DNA of 5,509 bases from Syntrophomonas sp. UBA1376 (GTDB taxonomy: Bacteria; Bacillota; Syntrophomonadia; Syntrophomonadales; Syntrophomonadaceae): positions 6,141-11,649 of the forward strand of contig DBRE01000114.1 of the NCBI GenBank assembly GCA_002305535.1. Direction: 5' to 3'. Positions 1 to 5,404 of the stretch are shown in pieces. The notes under the pieces were generated by a model, which had not been told where the DNA came from, made no database searches, and saw only the letters and a program-made list of their open reading frames with translations. How positions within the stretch are numbered: the first letter of the stretch is position 1; every line of letters begins with the position of its first letter. The translations under genes and the position numbers were made by a program.

Positions 1-438
1 ATCCCCAATGCGAAATCCGGTTCGGTTGATCTTATCCGCATAAGCCGGGCCAATGCCTCGCTTAGTGGTGCCGATACAGTTTTTGCGATCTTCGATTTCA
101 TCTATTTTTTTATGATAGGGCAATACCAGCGGTGCTCTTTGGCTGATACGCAAATTGCTGGTATCGATCCCCCGCTCCTGCAGTCCTTTGATTTCCTCGA
201 TCAGCTTTTGCATATCAACCACTACTCCGTTGCCAACTACACAGAGAGTGTTTGGATATAGAATCCCGGAAGGGATCAAATGCAACATAAACTTTTCATG
301 GTGTACTTCCACCGTATGGCCGGCATTGCTTCCTCCCTGGTAGCGAACCACACAGTCAGCCCTTTCGGCCAAAAAATCCGTAATTTTACCTTTACCTTCA
401 TCGCCCCACTGGGCTCCGACCAGCACTACAGCAGACAT
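1..438 (-). CDS. purA: Adenylosuccinate synthetase, N-terminal part (runs off the window)
   Basis: PurA makes adenylosuccinate from IMP, aspartate and GTP, the first committed step from IMP to AMP, in the cytoplasm. The gene is open at the left edge: 146 codons are present, about a third of the usual length of roughly 430 residues. I read the translation by hand. It begins MSAVVLVGAQWGDEGKGK, the GTP-binding glycine-rich loop typical of the family. Asp13 and His41 (in SNAGHTV) fall at the same numbers as the two catalytic residues of the E. coli enzyme. GTTKRGIGPAYADK at about 123-136 is the conserved IMP-contacting segment. The ATG at 438-436 has a GGGGGTGG ribosome binding site a few bases upstream. 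The gene has its own promoter and is separated from lonC by a terminator, so it is a separate transcription unit. Identity is very secure. Confidence 0.97.
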   Translation of the reverse strand, partial: MSAVVLVGAQWGDEGKGKITDFLAERADCVVRYQGGSNAGHTVEVHHEKFMLHLIPSGILYPNTLCVVGNGVVVDMQKLIEEIKGLQERGIDTSNLRISQRAPLVLPYHKKIDEIEDRKNCIGTTKRGIGPAYADKINRTGFRIGD

Positions 439-499
439 TTGTCCACCCCCAGGTCATATTGCGCCATTTTAGGCTGCTAAAGCGTTTTTCCGCAAACTC

Positions 500-528
500 A
501 TCTTAGCAGAAGCACCCTGGAGTGTCAA
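500..528 (-). promoter_or_regulatory. Sigma-A-type promoter of purA
   Basis: On the minus strand a perfect -35 TTGACA (528-523) is followed by a 17-bp spacer and the -10 TAAGAT (505-500). The -10 is directly preceded by TGC, an extended -10 element. The predicted start is near 493, giving a leader of about 55 nt before the purA ATG. The promoter lies between the lonC terminator and purA, which is where an independent purA promoter is expected. Seven-base inverted half-sites (474-480 and 503-509) flank the predicted start and one overlaps the -10. No Bacillus-type PurR box was recognised. Confidence 0.8.
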
Positions 529-556
529 CATTGGCCACTCCTGGGCATGGCATACT

Positions 557-580
557 AAAAACCGGAGGTCGCCCCCCGGT
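557..580 (-). terminator. Intrinsic terminator after lonC
   Basis: The minus strand reads ACCGGGGG-GCGA-CCTCCGGT: an 8-bp GC-rich stem with one G-U pair, closed by a GNRA-type GCGA tetraloop and followed by a run of five T. It starts 17 nt after the lonC stop codon, so it ends the ribosomal-protein/lonC operon. Read on the plus strand, the stem would carry an A-C mismatch and no T run, so it is directional. Confidence 0.88.
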
Positions 581-597
581 ATTAATTGCTAGGTAAG

Positions 598-2499
598 TTA
601 GCCGATAAAAACGTGGGTTATTGCGTCCTGTATGTCCTTTATCGGTATGATTTCCAGTCCATCCATCTGCAGGGGCACATCTCCTATGTTTTCAGCGGGG
701 ATCAGGACCTTGCGAATCCCGGCTTGTCTGGCTCCATGGAGTTTTTCACTTAATCCGCCCACGGCTTTGACCTGTCCTCGAATGGATAATTCCCCAGAAA
801 CAGCCACATCCTGACAAGCCAGCTTTTGTTCAATGGCTGACAAAATCGCCAGATAAATGGCTACTCCAGCCGAAGGCCCATCCACTTTCCCGCCTCCCAC
901 TACATTGATATGCAGATCATAATCCTTAAGGTTTTTCCCGGTGGCCTGGCGCAGCACCGAGGCAGCGTTGAAGACAGAGTCCCGAGCCATCGACCCGGCT
1001 GCATCGTTAAAGCGAATAGTGCCCTGTCCAGCTGTCTCGGCTGGAAAAGCCACCGCCTCCAGCTCGATCAATCCCCCCTGGTAACCATAGACCCCCAGGC
1101 CAAAAACGCGGCCGATTTCCGGTTTATGGCCCGCCCGAGCATATACCGGCTGGGTAAGGCGGCTGCTCTGAATAGCCTGGTAAATATGGTTACAGGTCAC
1201 TACCAGAGGATGGTTTTTGTTGGGCTCTTCATTTAAGGCCAGGGCATAGGCATCTACCAGAACTTTGTTAGCACCACGCCCGTCATTGGTATAGTTGCCG
1301 ATGGCCTGGGCCACTCCTGGTTCAATTTCGATCTGCAGTTTCCTAGCCGACATCTCCACAATGGTCTCAATCTGTTCAGCGTTCAAGGGTTCAAAAAATA
1401 TCTCCATACAGCGAGAACGAAAAGCGGGACTGATCTCTTCCTTGCTGCGGGTAGTAGCAGCTATTAGCACGAAGTCGGCGGGAACGCCGTCCTCAAATAT
1501 TCTCTTTATGTAGCGGGGTATGCGCTCATCATGGGGATCATAATAGGAAGACTCAAAATAGACTCGTTTGTCCTCCATAACTTTGAGAAGTTTATTCTGC
1601 AGGAGTTGATCCATTTCCCCGATCTCATCTATGAATAGAATCCCCCCGTGAGCCTCCGATACAAGACCCAGTTTGGGTTCCGGGATGCCGTCTTCAGCTA
1701 ATTCCCGGCGGGCTCCCTGATAAATCGGGTCATGAACTGATCCCAGCAAGGGATTGGTTGATTCACGCGGATCCCAGCGCAGGGTGGTTCCGTCCACTTC
1801 TACAAAAGGGGCATTCTCTCCGAAAGGGTTTTGTTGCCGTCCCCGGATTATTTCCAATGCCAGGCGGGCACAGGTGGTTTTGCCCACTCCGGGGGGGCCA
1901 TAAAGAAGAATGTGCTGGGGATAGGGGGTATTCAACTTGGAAACCAGCGAGCGAATGGCCTTTTCCTGACCGACGATTTCATCCAGGGAAGAGGGACGAA
2001 GGATTTCCAGAGCTGACCGATTCAGGCTGGTATGTTCCATTATTTCCAGCTGGCCGTATTTTTTAAGAGTCTGGGCATTTTCACGGCTGCTATTCTGCTC
2101 TTTTAACACCTGAGCCTGAATATCTCGCAAATAGTCATTATACTTTTCATTCATTTTGTCCTGGATGCGTTGTTGTAAGTCCTCTTCGACCGCCTTGCGG
2201 GCTAGCTTTTCCACAATTCGGTCTTCTATTTCCATCAGAGCATCCCCCAGATCCTCATCGGCTGTTGCCTCCGAAAAGGTCGGATCCTCCCACAATATCC
2301 GTTTCAATGCCAGAATACGATCATGGGGATTTTGGGAGCTCATCAGGTCAATGGCATCCAGTCTGCTAGCTCTGAGTATTAGCCCCTGGGTGCCGTAAAG
2401 CTCATCCAGGCTCTTATACAAAGATTCTATTTTCCAGTGTATTTGAGATGTTTTTTGGTGCTGCCCCTTCTTTCTCCTCTTCCTAATCTCATACTGCAC
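598..2499 (-). CDS. lonC: Lon-family ATP-dependent protease, LonC type (spore-former associated)
   Basis: A 633-residue AAA+ serine protease expected to unfold and degrade cytoplasmic proteins. Residues 1-160 are a charged, helical, family-specific N-terminus with no membrane segment, unlike the anchored LonB of Bacillus. The AAA+ module (about 165-440) has Walker A GPPGVGKT at 201-208, Walker B ILFIDE ending at Asp291-Glu292, an arginine-finger-like FRSR at 360-363 and a sensor-2-like GRGANK at 407-412. The protease domain (about 455-633) has catalytic Ser543 in DGPSAG and Lys586, 43 residues later, the same spacing as in E. coli Lon. Length, LonB-like AAA+ insertion and gene neighbourhood fit the LonC subfamily, known from a subset of spore-formers and proposed to act in sporulation; that role is inferred. 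Its ATPase motifs are intact, unlike the ATP-independent Meiothermus protease also called LonC. The start is GTG with AGGAGG 7 nt upstream. It is the last gene of the operon. Confidence 0.9.
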   Translation of the reverse strand: MQYEIRKRRKKGQHQKTSQIHWKIESLYKSLDELYGTQGLILRASRLDAIDLMSSQNPHDRILALKRILWEDPTFSEATADEDLGDALMEIEDRIVEKLARKAVEEDLQQRIQDKMNEKYNDYLRDIQAQVLKEQNSSRENAQTLKKYGQLEIMEHTSLNRSALEILRPSSLDEIVGQEKAIRSLVSKLNTPYPQHILLYGPPGVGKTTCARLALEIIRGRQQNPFGENAPFVEVDGTTLRWDPRESTNPLLGSVHDPIYQGARRELAEDGIPEPKLGLVSEAHGGILFIDEIGEMDQLLQNKLLKVMEDKRVYFESSYYDPHDERIPRYIKRIFEDGVPADFVLIAATTRSKEEISPAFRSRCMEIFFEPLNAEQIETIVEMSARKLQIEIEPGVAQAIGNYTNDGRGANKVLVDAYALALNEEPNKNHPLVVTCNHIYQAIQSSRLTQPVYARAGHKPEIGRVFGLGVYGYQGGLIELEAVAFPAETAGQGTIRFNDAAGSMARDSVFNAASVLRQATGKNLKDYDLHINVVGGGKVDGPSAGVAIYLAILSAIEQKLACQDVAVSGELSIRGQVKAVGGLSEKLHGARQAGIRKVLIPAENIGDVPLQMDGLEIIPIKDIQDAITHVFIG

Positions 2500-2506
2500 G
2501 ACATAT

Positions 2507-2512
2507 CCTCCT
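2507..2512 (-). promoter_or_regulatory. Ribosome binding site fixing the GTG start of lonC
   Basis: The minus strand has AGGAGG at 2512-2507, 7 nt before GTG at 2499-2497. An ATG at 2504-2502 lies between them but is out of frame, only 2 nt from the Shine-Dalgarno, and would give about 25 codons. The GTG is therefore the likely start. The site lies between the rplI stop (2519-2517) and lonC, in an intergenic gap of only 17 nt. Confidence 0.8.
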
Positions 2513-2516
2513 AGAG

Positions 2517-2966
2517 TTAATCTGTTGCGGTGACTATAACCTTGATTTCAGCTTGAATAGAGGGATAAATCTTAATTTTTACCGGGAATTCACCCACGTG
2601 TTTAATGGGCTCAGTCAATTCGATCTTCTTGCGGTCAATATTTACCTTAAACCGCTCCTGAATAGTGTCGGCGATTTCCTTGGCCGTGACTGCCCCAAAC
2701 AGTTTATCCGAGCCGCCGGTGCGGGCTTTTATGGTTATCGATTGCCCCTCTAGAATTTGCTGTAACTTAGCTGCCTCAGCTTTTTCTTTTTCCTGAGTTT
2801 TGCGCTGTTTCTCCTGTCTTTCCTGGATCTCCTTCAACCGAGTCTTGGTAGCTTCTACTGCCCAACCTTTGGGTATCAAGAAGTTACGCGCATAGCCATC
2901 GGAAACATCTTTTACTTCACCTGCTTGGCCCTGGCCTTTAACATCCTGAAGAAAAATTACTTTCAT
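2517..2966 (-). CDS. rplI: 50S ribosomal protein L9
   Basis: L9 binds domain V of 23S rRNA near the base of the L1 stalk and helps reading-frame maintenance. The protein is 149 residues, the same length as Bacillus subtilis L9. The N-terminal rRNA-binding domain (1-50) begins MKVIFLQDVKGQGQAGEVKDV and carries the L9 signature at about 11-41 (GEVKDVSDGYARNFLIPKGWAVEAT). A long charged helix (about 41-75, rich in K, E and Q) connects it to the C-terminal domain (about 80-149) containing GGSDKLFGAVT. Start ATG 2966-2964 has AAGGAGG at 2979-2973, 7 nt upstream. That Shine-Dalgarno is encoded within the last codons of yybS, whose stop lies 2 nt before the rplI start, so translational coupling is likely. 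The neighbour gdpP, which separates yybS and rplI in B. subtilis, is absent here. Confidence 0.98.
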   Translation of the reverse strand: MKVIFLQDVKGQGQAGEVKDVSDGYARNFLIPKGWAVEATKTRLKEIQERQEKQRKTQEKEKAEAAKLQQILEGQSITIKARTGGSDKLFGAVTAKEIADTIQERFKVNIDRKKIELTEPIKHVGEFPVKIKIYPSIQAEIKVIVTATD

Positions 2967-2968
2967 TT

Positions 2969-3925
2969 TTATTCCTCCTTCGTTCGCAATCTTCGGTAGT
3001 CCAGCAATGAATCAAACAACCCGATTACCGTAAAGAAAATGATTGCCGAAGCAGTGAACAGCAGTGACAAGACGGCCAATACGATCACCATAATTCGGCG
3101 GGTTCTCTGCTTATACTGCCTTATTCTATAAACTACGGCAGCCAGTCCGTAATACAGACCTATGGGTACTGTGAGCAGCAGTATATTCGATCCTATGTAG
3201 TAGATCGTTGACAACTGATCGCGCCCCCATAACCACAGAGCCAAACCGAGGATGACCACCCATGCCATCTGCCAGGGCATGATCTCCTGATCAAAGGGTT
3301 TTCTTATTAGACGGTTCAGGTTGCGTTTTTGGCACCGAAAAGAGGCCAAAAAGAGCATGAAAAATACTGCCATTATAGCCTGAAGATAGTAAAAAGCGGG
3401 TAAATGGCGAACTGCCGCACCCATAAAGGACACCAGGGCTTCTTTTAATTCCTGCGCAGAAATTCCCTGTTCTTCATATATATTCATCAGTCCAACATCA
3501 TCATAGTATTCTACGATTTCTTCTACCTGCGCAGCTATTTCTTGTTCCAACTGCGCCATACCCATATCACCGGTGCTGAAGTACAGTCCACCCAGCAGGA
3601 GGCTGATGGCTATAACCGCAACAGTGACTCCCCCGCGCTGCAACTGGTAATAATCTCGGTCTTGTTGCGCCCCTAAGCTTATCACCACAGCCGGTATGAT
3701 GAAAAAGGCTAGCAAGAATAAGGTTTCTTCCAGGCCACTCAGGGAGAGTACTATTATTATATTAATGATAATTACGGTGATCAGCCTTTTTTGATCCAAG
3801 TATAGGGCTGATAACAGCAGACTGCATCCCCACAATATCGCTACAACAACGGTCAAAAACGGCAGCAACGCCATCAGCACGGCCAACGATGATGTCCCCA
3901 GGACGATCTTTACAAATAGTGGCAA
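2969..3925 (-). CDS. yybS: Multipass membrane protein of the YybS/DUF2232 family
   Basis: A 318-residue integral membrane protein of unknown function. About eight hydrophobic segments are visible: roughly 5-22, 24-43, 47-64, 67-85, 98-115, 172-195, 217-234 and 240-266, with another at about 276-303. Between the fifth and sixth lies an acidic soluble stretch (about 118-168, rich in E, Q and D) that may be a loop domain outside the bilayer. The C-terminal IGLFDSLLDYRRLR resembles the conserved tail I associate with DUF2232 proteins, and the position before rplI matches yybS of Bacillus. The start is TTG at 3925-3923, supported by GAGG (3936-3933) 7 nt upstream in the tail of the MazG-like gene, whose stop is only 4 nt away. 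No enzymatic motif was seen. Some relatives are loosely described as transporters or energy-coupling-like membrane proteins, but nothing here proves that. Confidence 0.85.
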   Translation of the reverse strand: MPLFVKIVLGTSSLAVLMALLPFLTVVVAILWGCSLLLSALYLDQKRLITVIIINIIIVLSLSGLEETLFLLAFFIIPAVVISLGAQQDRDYYQLQRGGVTVAVIAISLLLGGLYFSTGDMGMAQLEQEIAAQVEEIVEYYDDVGLMNIYEEQGISAQELKEALVSFMGAAVRHLPAFYYLQAIMAVFFMLFLASFRCQKRNLNRLIRKPFDQEIMPWQMAWVVILGLALWLWGRDQLSTIYYIGSNILLLTVPIGLYYGLAAVVYRIRQYKQRTRRIMVIVLAVLSLLFTASAIIFFTVIGLFDSLLDYRRLRTKEE

Positions 3926-3929
3926 AGGA

Positions 3930-4247
3930 TCACCTCTTTTTGTTCTCTAGATAATGCAGCAATTCAGACAGGTCTCCATACCATCGTTCTACCTCGTGCC
4001 CATCATTAATATTTGTAGTAAGTTGGGCTTTTACTTTATTGTCAACCGTAGAAAAACTAACTCCCACTCGCTTACCCAGCAGATATGACACCACTATGAT
4101 AGCGGCCAAAGCATCGGCGGCAGTATCATTACCTGTCTTTAGCATAGCTTTGAACAAAGCACCTACCGAATCCACCATTTCGGCTTTGAGCCACTCTATT
4201 GTTTTTAGGTTCTTGGCAACATCTATTTCCCTACTTTTACTGGCCAA
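3930..4247 (-). CDS. Small MazG-like family protein
   Basis: A protein of 105 residues if TTG 4247-4245 is the start. It matches my recollection of the clostridial MazG-like family (short all-alpha proteins with NLKTIEWLKAE near the N-terminus and YGDL-LLHYL near the C-terminus). True MazG enzymes hydrolyse nucleoside triphosphates to monophosphate and pyrophosphate with metal-binding ExxE and ExxD motifs. Here the likely positions read E23xxD26 and D41xxxD45 (TTG numbering), so the motif is altered and activity is uncertain. The middle (about 43-60) is a hydrophobic helix, AALAAIIVVSYLLG-like, probably a dimer core rather than a membrane span. The start could also be GTG 4256, giving 108 residues, but the Shine-Dalgarno GGAGGTG would then overlap the start codon; TTG has GGAGG 8 nt upstream. 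It is the first gene after the hairpin behind rpsR and is 4 nt from yybS. Confidence 0.78.
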   Translation of the reverse strand: MASKSREIDVAKNLKTIEWLKAEMVDSVGALFKAMLKTGNDTAADALAAIIVVSYLLGKRVGVSFSTVDNKVKAQLTTNINDGHEVERWYGDLSELLHYLENKKR

Positions 4248-4253
4248 ATCATA

Positions 4254-4263
4254 CACCTCCCCT
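4254..4263 (-). promoter_or_regulatory. Ribosome binding site that decides the start of the MazG-like gene
   Basis: The minus strand has AGGGGAGGTG at 4263-4254. The final GTG of this motif is in frame and can be called as a start, but it would leave no spacing. The TTG at 4247-4245 lies 8 nt after GGAGG, a normal distance, so I prefer it. An ATG at 4252-4250 is out of frame. Confidence 0.7.
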
Positions 4264-4335
4264 AGTTATGAGTTCTGCGCAGCTTCGCTTTTTTCCTGCT
4301 CTAACCAAAGGGGGTTGGTTCAGGCTATAAATGGC

Positions 4336-4359
4336 AAAGCCCCCGAAATCGGGGGCTTT
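4336..4359 (-). terminator. Terminator-like hairpin after rpsR (probable attenuator)
   Basis: A perfect 10-bp stem, AAAGCCCCCG with CGGGGGCTTT around a 4-nt loop, begins 4 nt after the rpsR stop codon (TAA 4366-4364). The minus-strand downstream sequence is TTTGCCATTTAT, so the U-tract is broken after three T. This should pause or partly terminate polymerase and lower expression of the following genes relative to rpsF-ssb-rpsR. It could also mainly protect the 3' end of the upstream mRNA. The stem is nearly symmetric, so strand is assigned from the gene context. Confidence 0.7.
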
Positions 4360-4363
4360 CATA

Positions 4364-4591
4364 TTATTCGCTAGTGTAGGGGAGAAGGGCTATCACCCGG
4401 GCCCGCTTGATGGCGGTAGTCAGCTGACGCTGATGGTGGGCACAGTTGCCCGTGATCCTCCGGGGAAGGATCTTGCCCCGCTCAGTAATGTAGCGTCTCA
4501 GCCGCGGGATTTCTTTGTAATCTATGTGCTCGATCTTATCTGCGCAAAAATTACACTGCCGTCTCTTTTTGCGGCGCTCTTTTCTGATCAT
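4364..4591 (-). CDS. rpsR: 30S ribosomal protein S18, zinc-ribbon (C+) type
   Basis: S18 pairs with S6 on the platform of the 30S subunit, binding 16S rRNA around helices 22-23. The 75-residue protein contains the characteristic HIDYKEI (22-28), SERGKILPRR-like TERGKILPRR (36-45) and LTTAIKRARVIALLPY (57-72). It keeps Cys13-x2-Cys16 and Cys50-x2-His53, a putative zinc site; the B. subtilis S18 lacks these cysteines, so this is the zinc-binding form. The ATG 4591-4589 has AAGGAGG at 4606-4600, overlapping the ssb stop codon (TAA 4607-4605), which points to translational coupling with ssb. An ATG 4 nt upstream (4595-4593) is out of frame. The rpsF-ssb-rpsR order is conserved across bacteria. 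Confidence 0.98.
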   Translation of the reverse strand: MIRKERRKKRRQCNFCADKIEHIDYKEIPRLRRYITERGKILPRRITGNCAHHQRQLTTAIKRARVIALLPYTSE

Positions 4592-4604
4592 TCATTATCC
4601 CTCC

Positions 4605-5048
4605 TTAAAAAGGAATCTCATCATCCTCCGTGCTATCCACGAAGTCGATATCATTCATGGTGACCTCGGTTCCGAGATCATCCCACTGGTCTTTTTGAGG
4701 TTTGTTGGGGAAAGATGCTTTGGCTTCTGAACCGCCTGTCCCACCTCGATCCAGAAAGCGTACATCATCGGCAACCACTTCGGTTACTTTACGCTTTTGC
4801 CCATCCTGTCCTTCGTAGGAACGCACCTGGATACTGCCATCCACCGCTGCCAAGCGACCTTTTCCCAGATAGTTGGCACAGTTCTCAGCCAGTCCTCTCC
4901 AGGCAACAACATCGATAAAATCGACTTGTTCCCGGTTGTAACGGCGATTAACTGCCAGGCTAAAGCGACATACTGCCGTGCCGTTGGTAGTATAGCGAAG
5001 TTCAGGGTCGCGGGTCAAACGTCCGATCAATACCACTTTATTCAGCAT
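4605..5048 (-). CDS. ssb: Single-stranded DNA-binding protein
   Basis: SSB coats single-stranded DNA during replication, recombination and repair and recruits partner proteins through its C-terminal tip. The protein has 147 residues. The OB-fold (about 1-102) starts MLNKVVLIGRLTRDPELRYT and includes FSLAVNR (29-35), DFIDVVAWRGLAENCANYLGKG (43-64; Trp50 aligns with the DNA-stacking Trp54 of E. coli) and VVADDVRFLD. A short polar linker (about 103-136) leads to the acidic tip DDEIPF (142-147), the canonical partner-binding end. The linker is short and not rich in glycine and proline. Start ATG 5048-5046 has GGGGAGG 8 nt upstream. It lies 25 nt after rpsF, with a small hairpin (5062-5077) spanning the rpsF stop. 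It is the usual middle gene of rpsF-ssb-rpsR, hence probably the housekeeping SSB. Confidence 0.97.
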   Translation of the reverse strand: MLNKVVLIGRLTRDPELRYTTNGTAVCRFSLAVNRRYNREQVDFIDVVAWRGLAENCANYLGKGRLAAVDGSIQVRSYEGQDGQKRKVTEVVADDVRFLDRGGTGGSEAKASFPNKPQKDQWDDLGTEVTMNDIDFVDSTEDDEIPF

Positions 5049-5073
5049 AGCTCTTTCCTCCCCAGGTCAAAAC

Positions 5074-5367
5074 CTAGTCTTCATCCTTACGGATGATCAA
5101 ATGACGCAGAAAACGATCCGATATTTTGATGATACGATCCAATTCATTGACCGTTTCTGGCGTACCGTTAAAGTTCCACAAATAATAAACACCTTCCGTA
5201 TAGTCTTCGATGCTATAGGCAAGGCGTTTTTTGCCCCAGCCGCTAACCTCTTCCAAAAACTCACCACCAAAATCTGTTAGGGTTTTTTGTAATCGCTCTT
5301 TAACTTCGGTGACGGTTTCCTCATCAAGATCGGGCTTGAGAACGAACATTATTTCGTATGCACGCAT
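5074..5367 (-). CDS. rpsF: 30S ribosomal protein S6
   Basis: S6 forms a heterodimer with S18 and binds the central domain of 16S rRNA during 30S assembly. The 97-residue protein opens MRAYEIMFVLKPDLDEE and has the family's GWGKKRLAYSIEDYTEGVYYLWNF segment at about 43-66 and DRFLRHLIIRKDED at the C-terminus. The length is normal for a Gram-positive S6, without the long acidic tail of E. coli S6. Start ATG 5367-5365 has GGGAGGAGGTG at 5383-5373, a very strong Shine-Dalgarno. The stop is TAG. It is the first gene of the operon, behind a promoter and a structured leader that may respond to S6:S18. Identity is very secure. Confidence 0.98.
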   Translation of the reverse strand: MRAYEIMFVLKPDLDEETVTEVKERLQKTLTDFGGEFLEEVSGWGKKRLAYSIEDYTEGVYYLWNFNGTPETVNELDRIIKISDRFLRHLIIRKDED

Positions 5368-5404
5368 GGTGACACCTCCTCCCTATGGACTAACCCAAAA
5401 AGGG

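Larger units (their letters stand above)
4248..4363. other. Spacer between rpsR and the MazG-like gene
   Basis: Besides the 10-bp hairpin at 4336-4359, this stretch holds a second small inverted repeat, AACCAA (4303-4308) with TTGGTT (4315-4320) around a 6-nt loop, and the ribosome binding site of the MazG-like gene. I looked for a minus-strand promoter and found no -35/-10 pair better than chance, so I infer read-through from the rpsF promoter. A sporulation or other alternative sigma-factor promoter cannot be excluded by eye. Confidence 0.5.

Noticed and set aside
155..480. Two plus-strand open frames of 62 and 66 codons
   Set aside because: They lie antisense to purA, which is unambiguous on the minus strand; their translations look like no known protein and have no ribosome binding site.
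482..493. GCG/CGC hairpin with A/T loop in the purA leader as a riboswitch or attenuator
   Set aside because: A 3-bp stem is too weak, and the roughly 55-nt leader is too short for a purine riboswitch; no conserved riboswitch core was seen.
632..2398. Several plus-strand open frames of 60-108 codons
   Set aside because: All are antisense shadows of lonC, whose protein has intact AAA+ and protease motifs across this region.
4275..4296. Possible plus-strand terminator: GCG/CGC followed by six T
   Set aside because: Only a 3-bp stem, and no plus-strand gene exists for it to terminate.
4257..4335. Possible promoter (CATAAC-like -10) before the MazG-like gene
   Set aside because: No acceptable -35 at 16-18 bp; the match is no better than expected by chance.
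4039..5096. Plus-strand open frames of 67-111 codons over the MazG-like gene, rpsR and ssb
   Set aside because: Antisense to recognisable conserved genes, with compositions typical of shadow frames.
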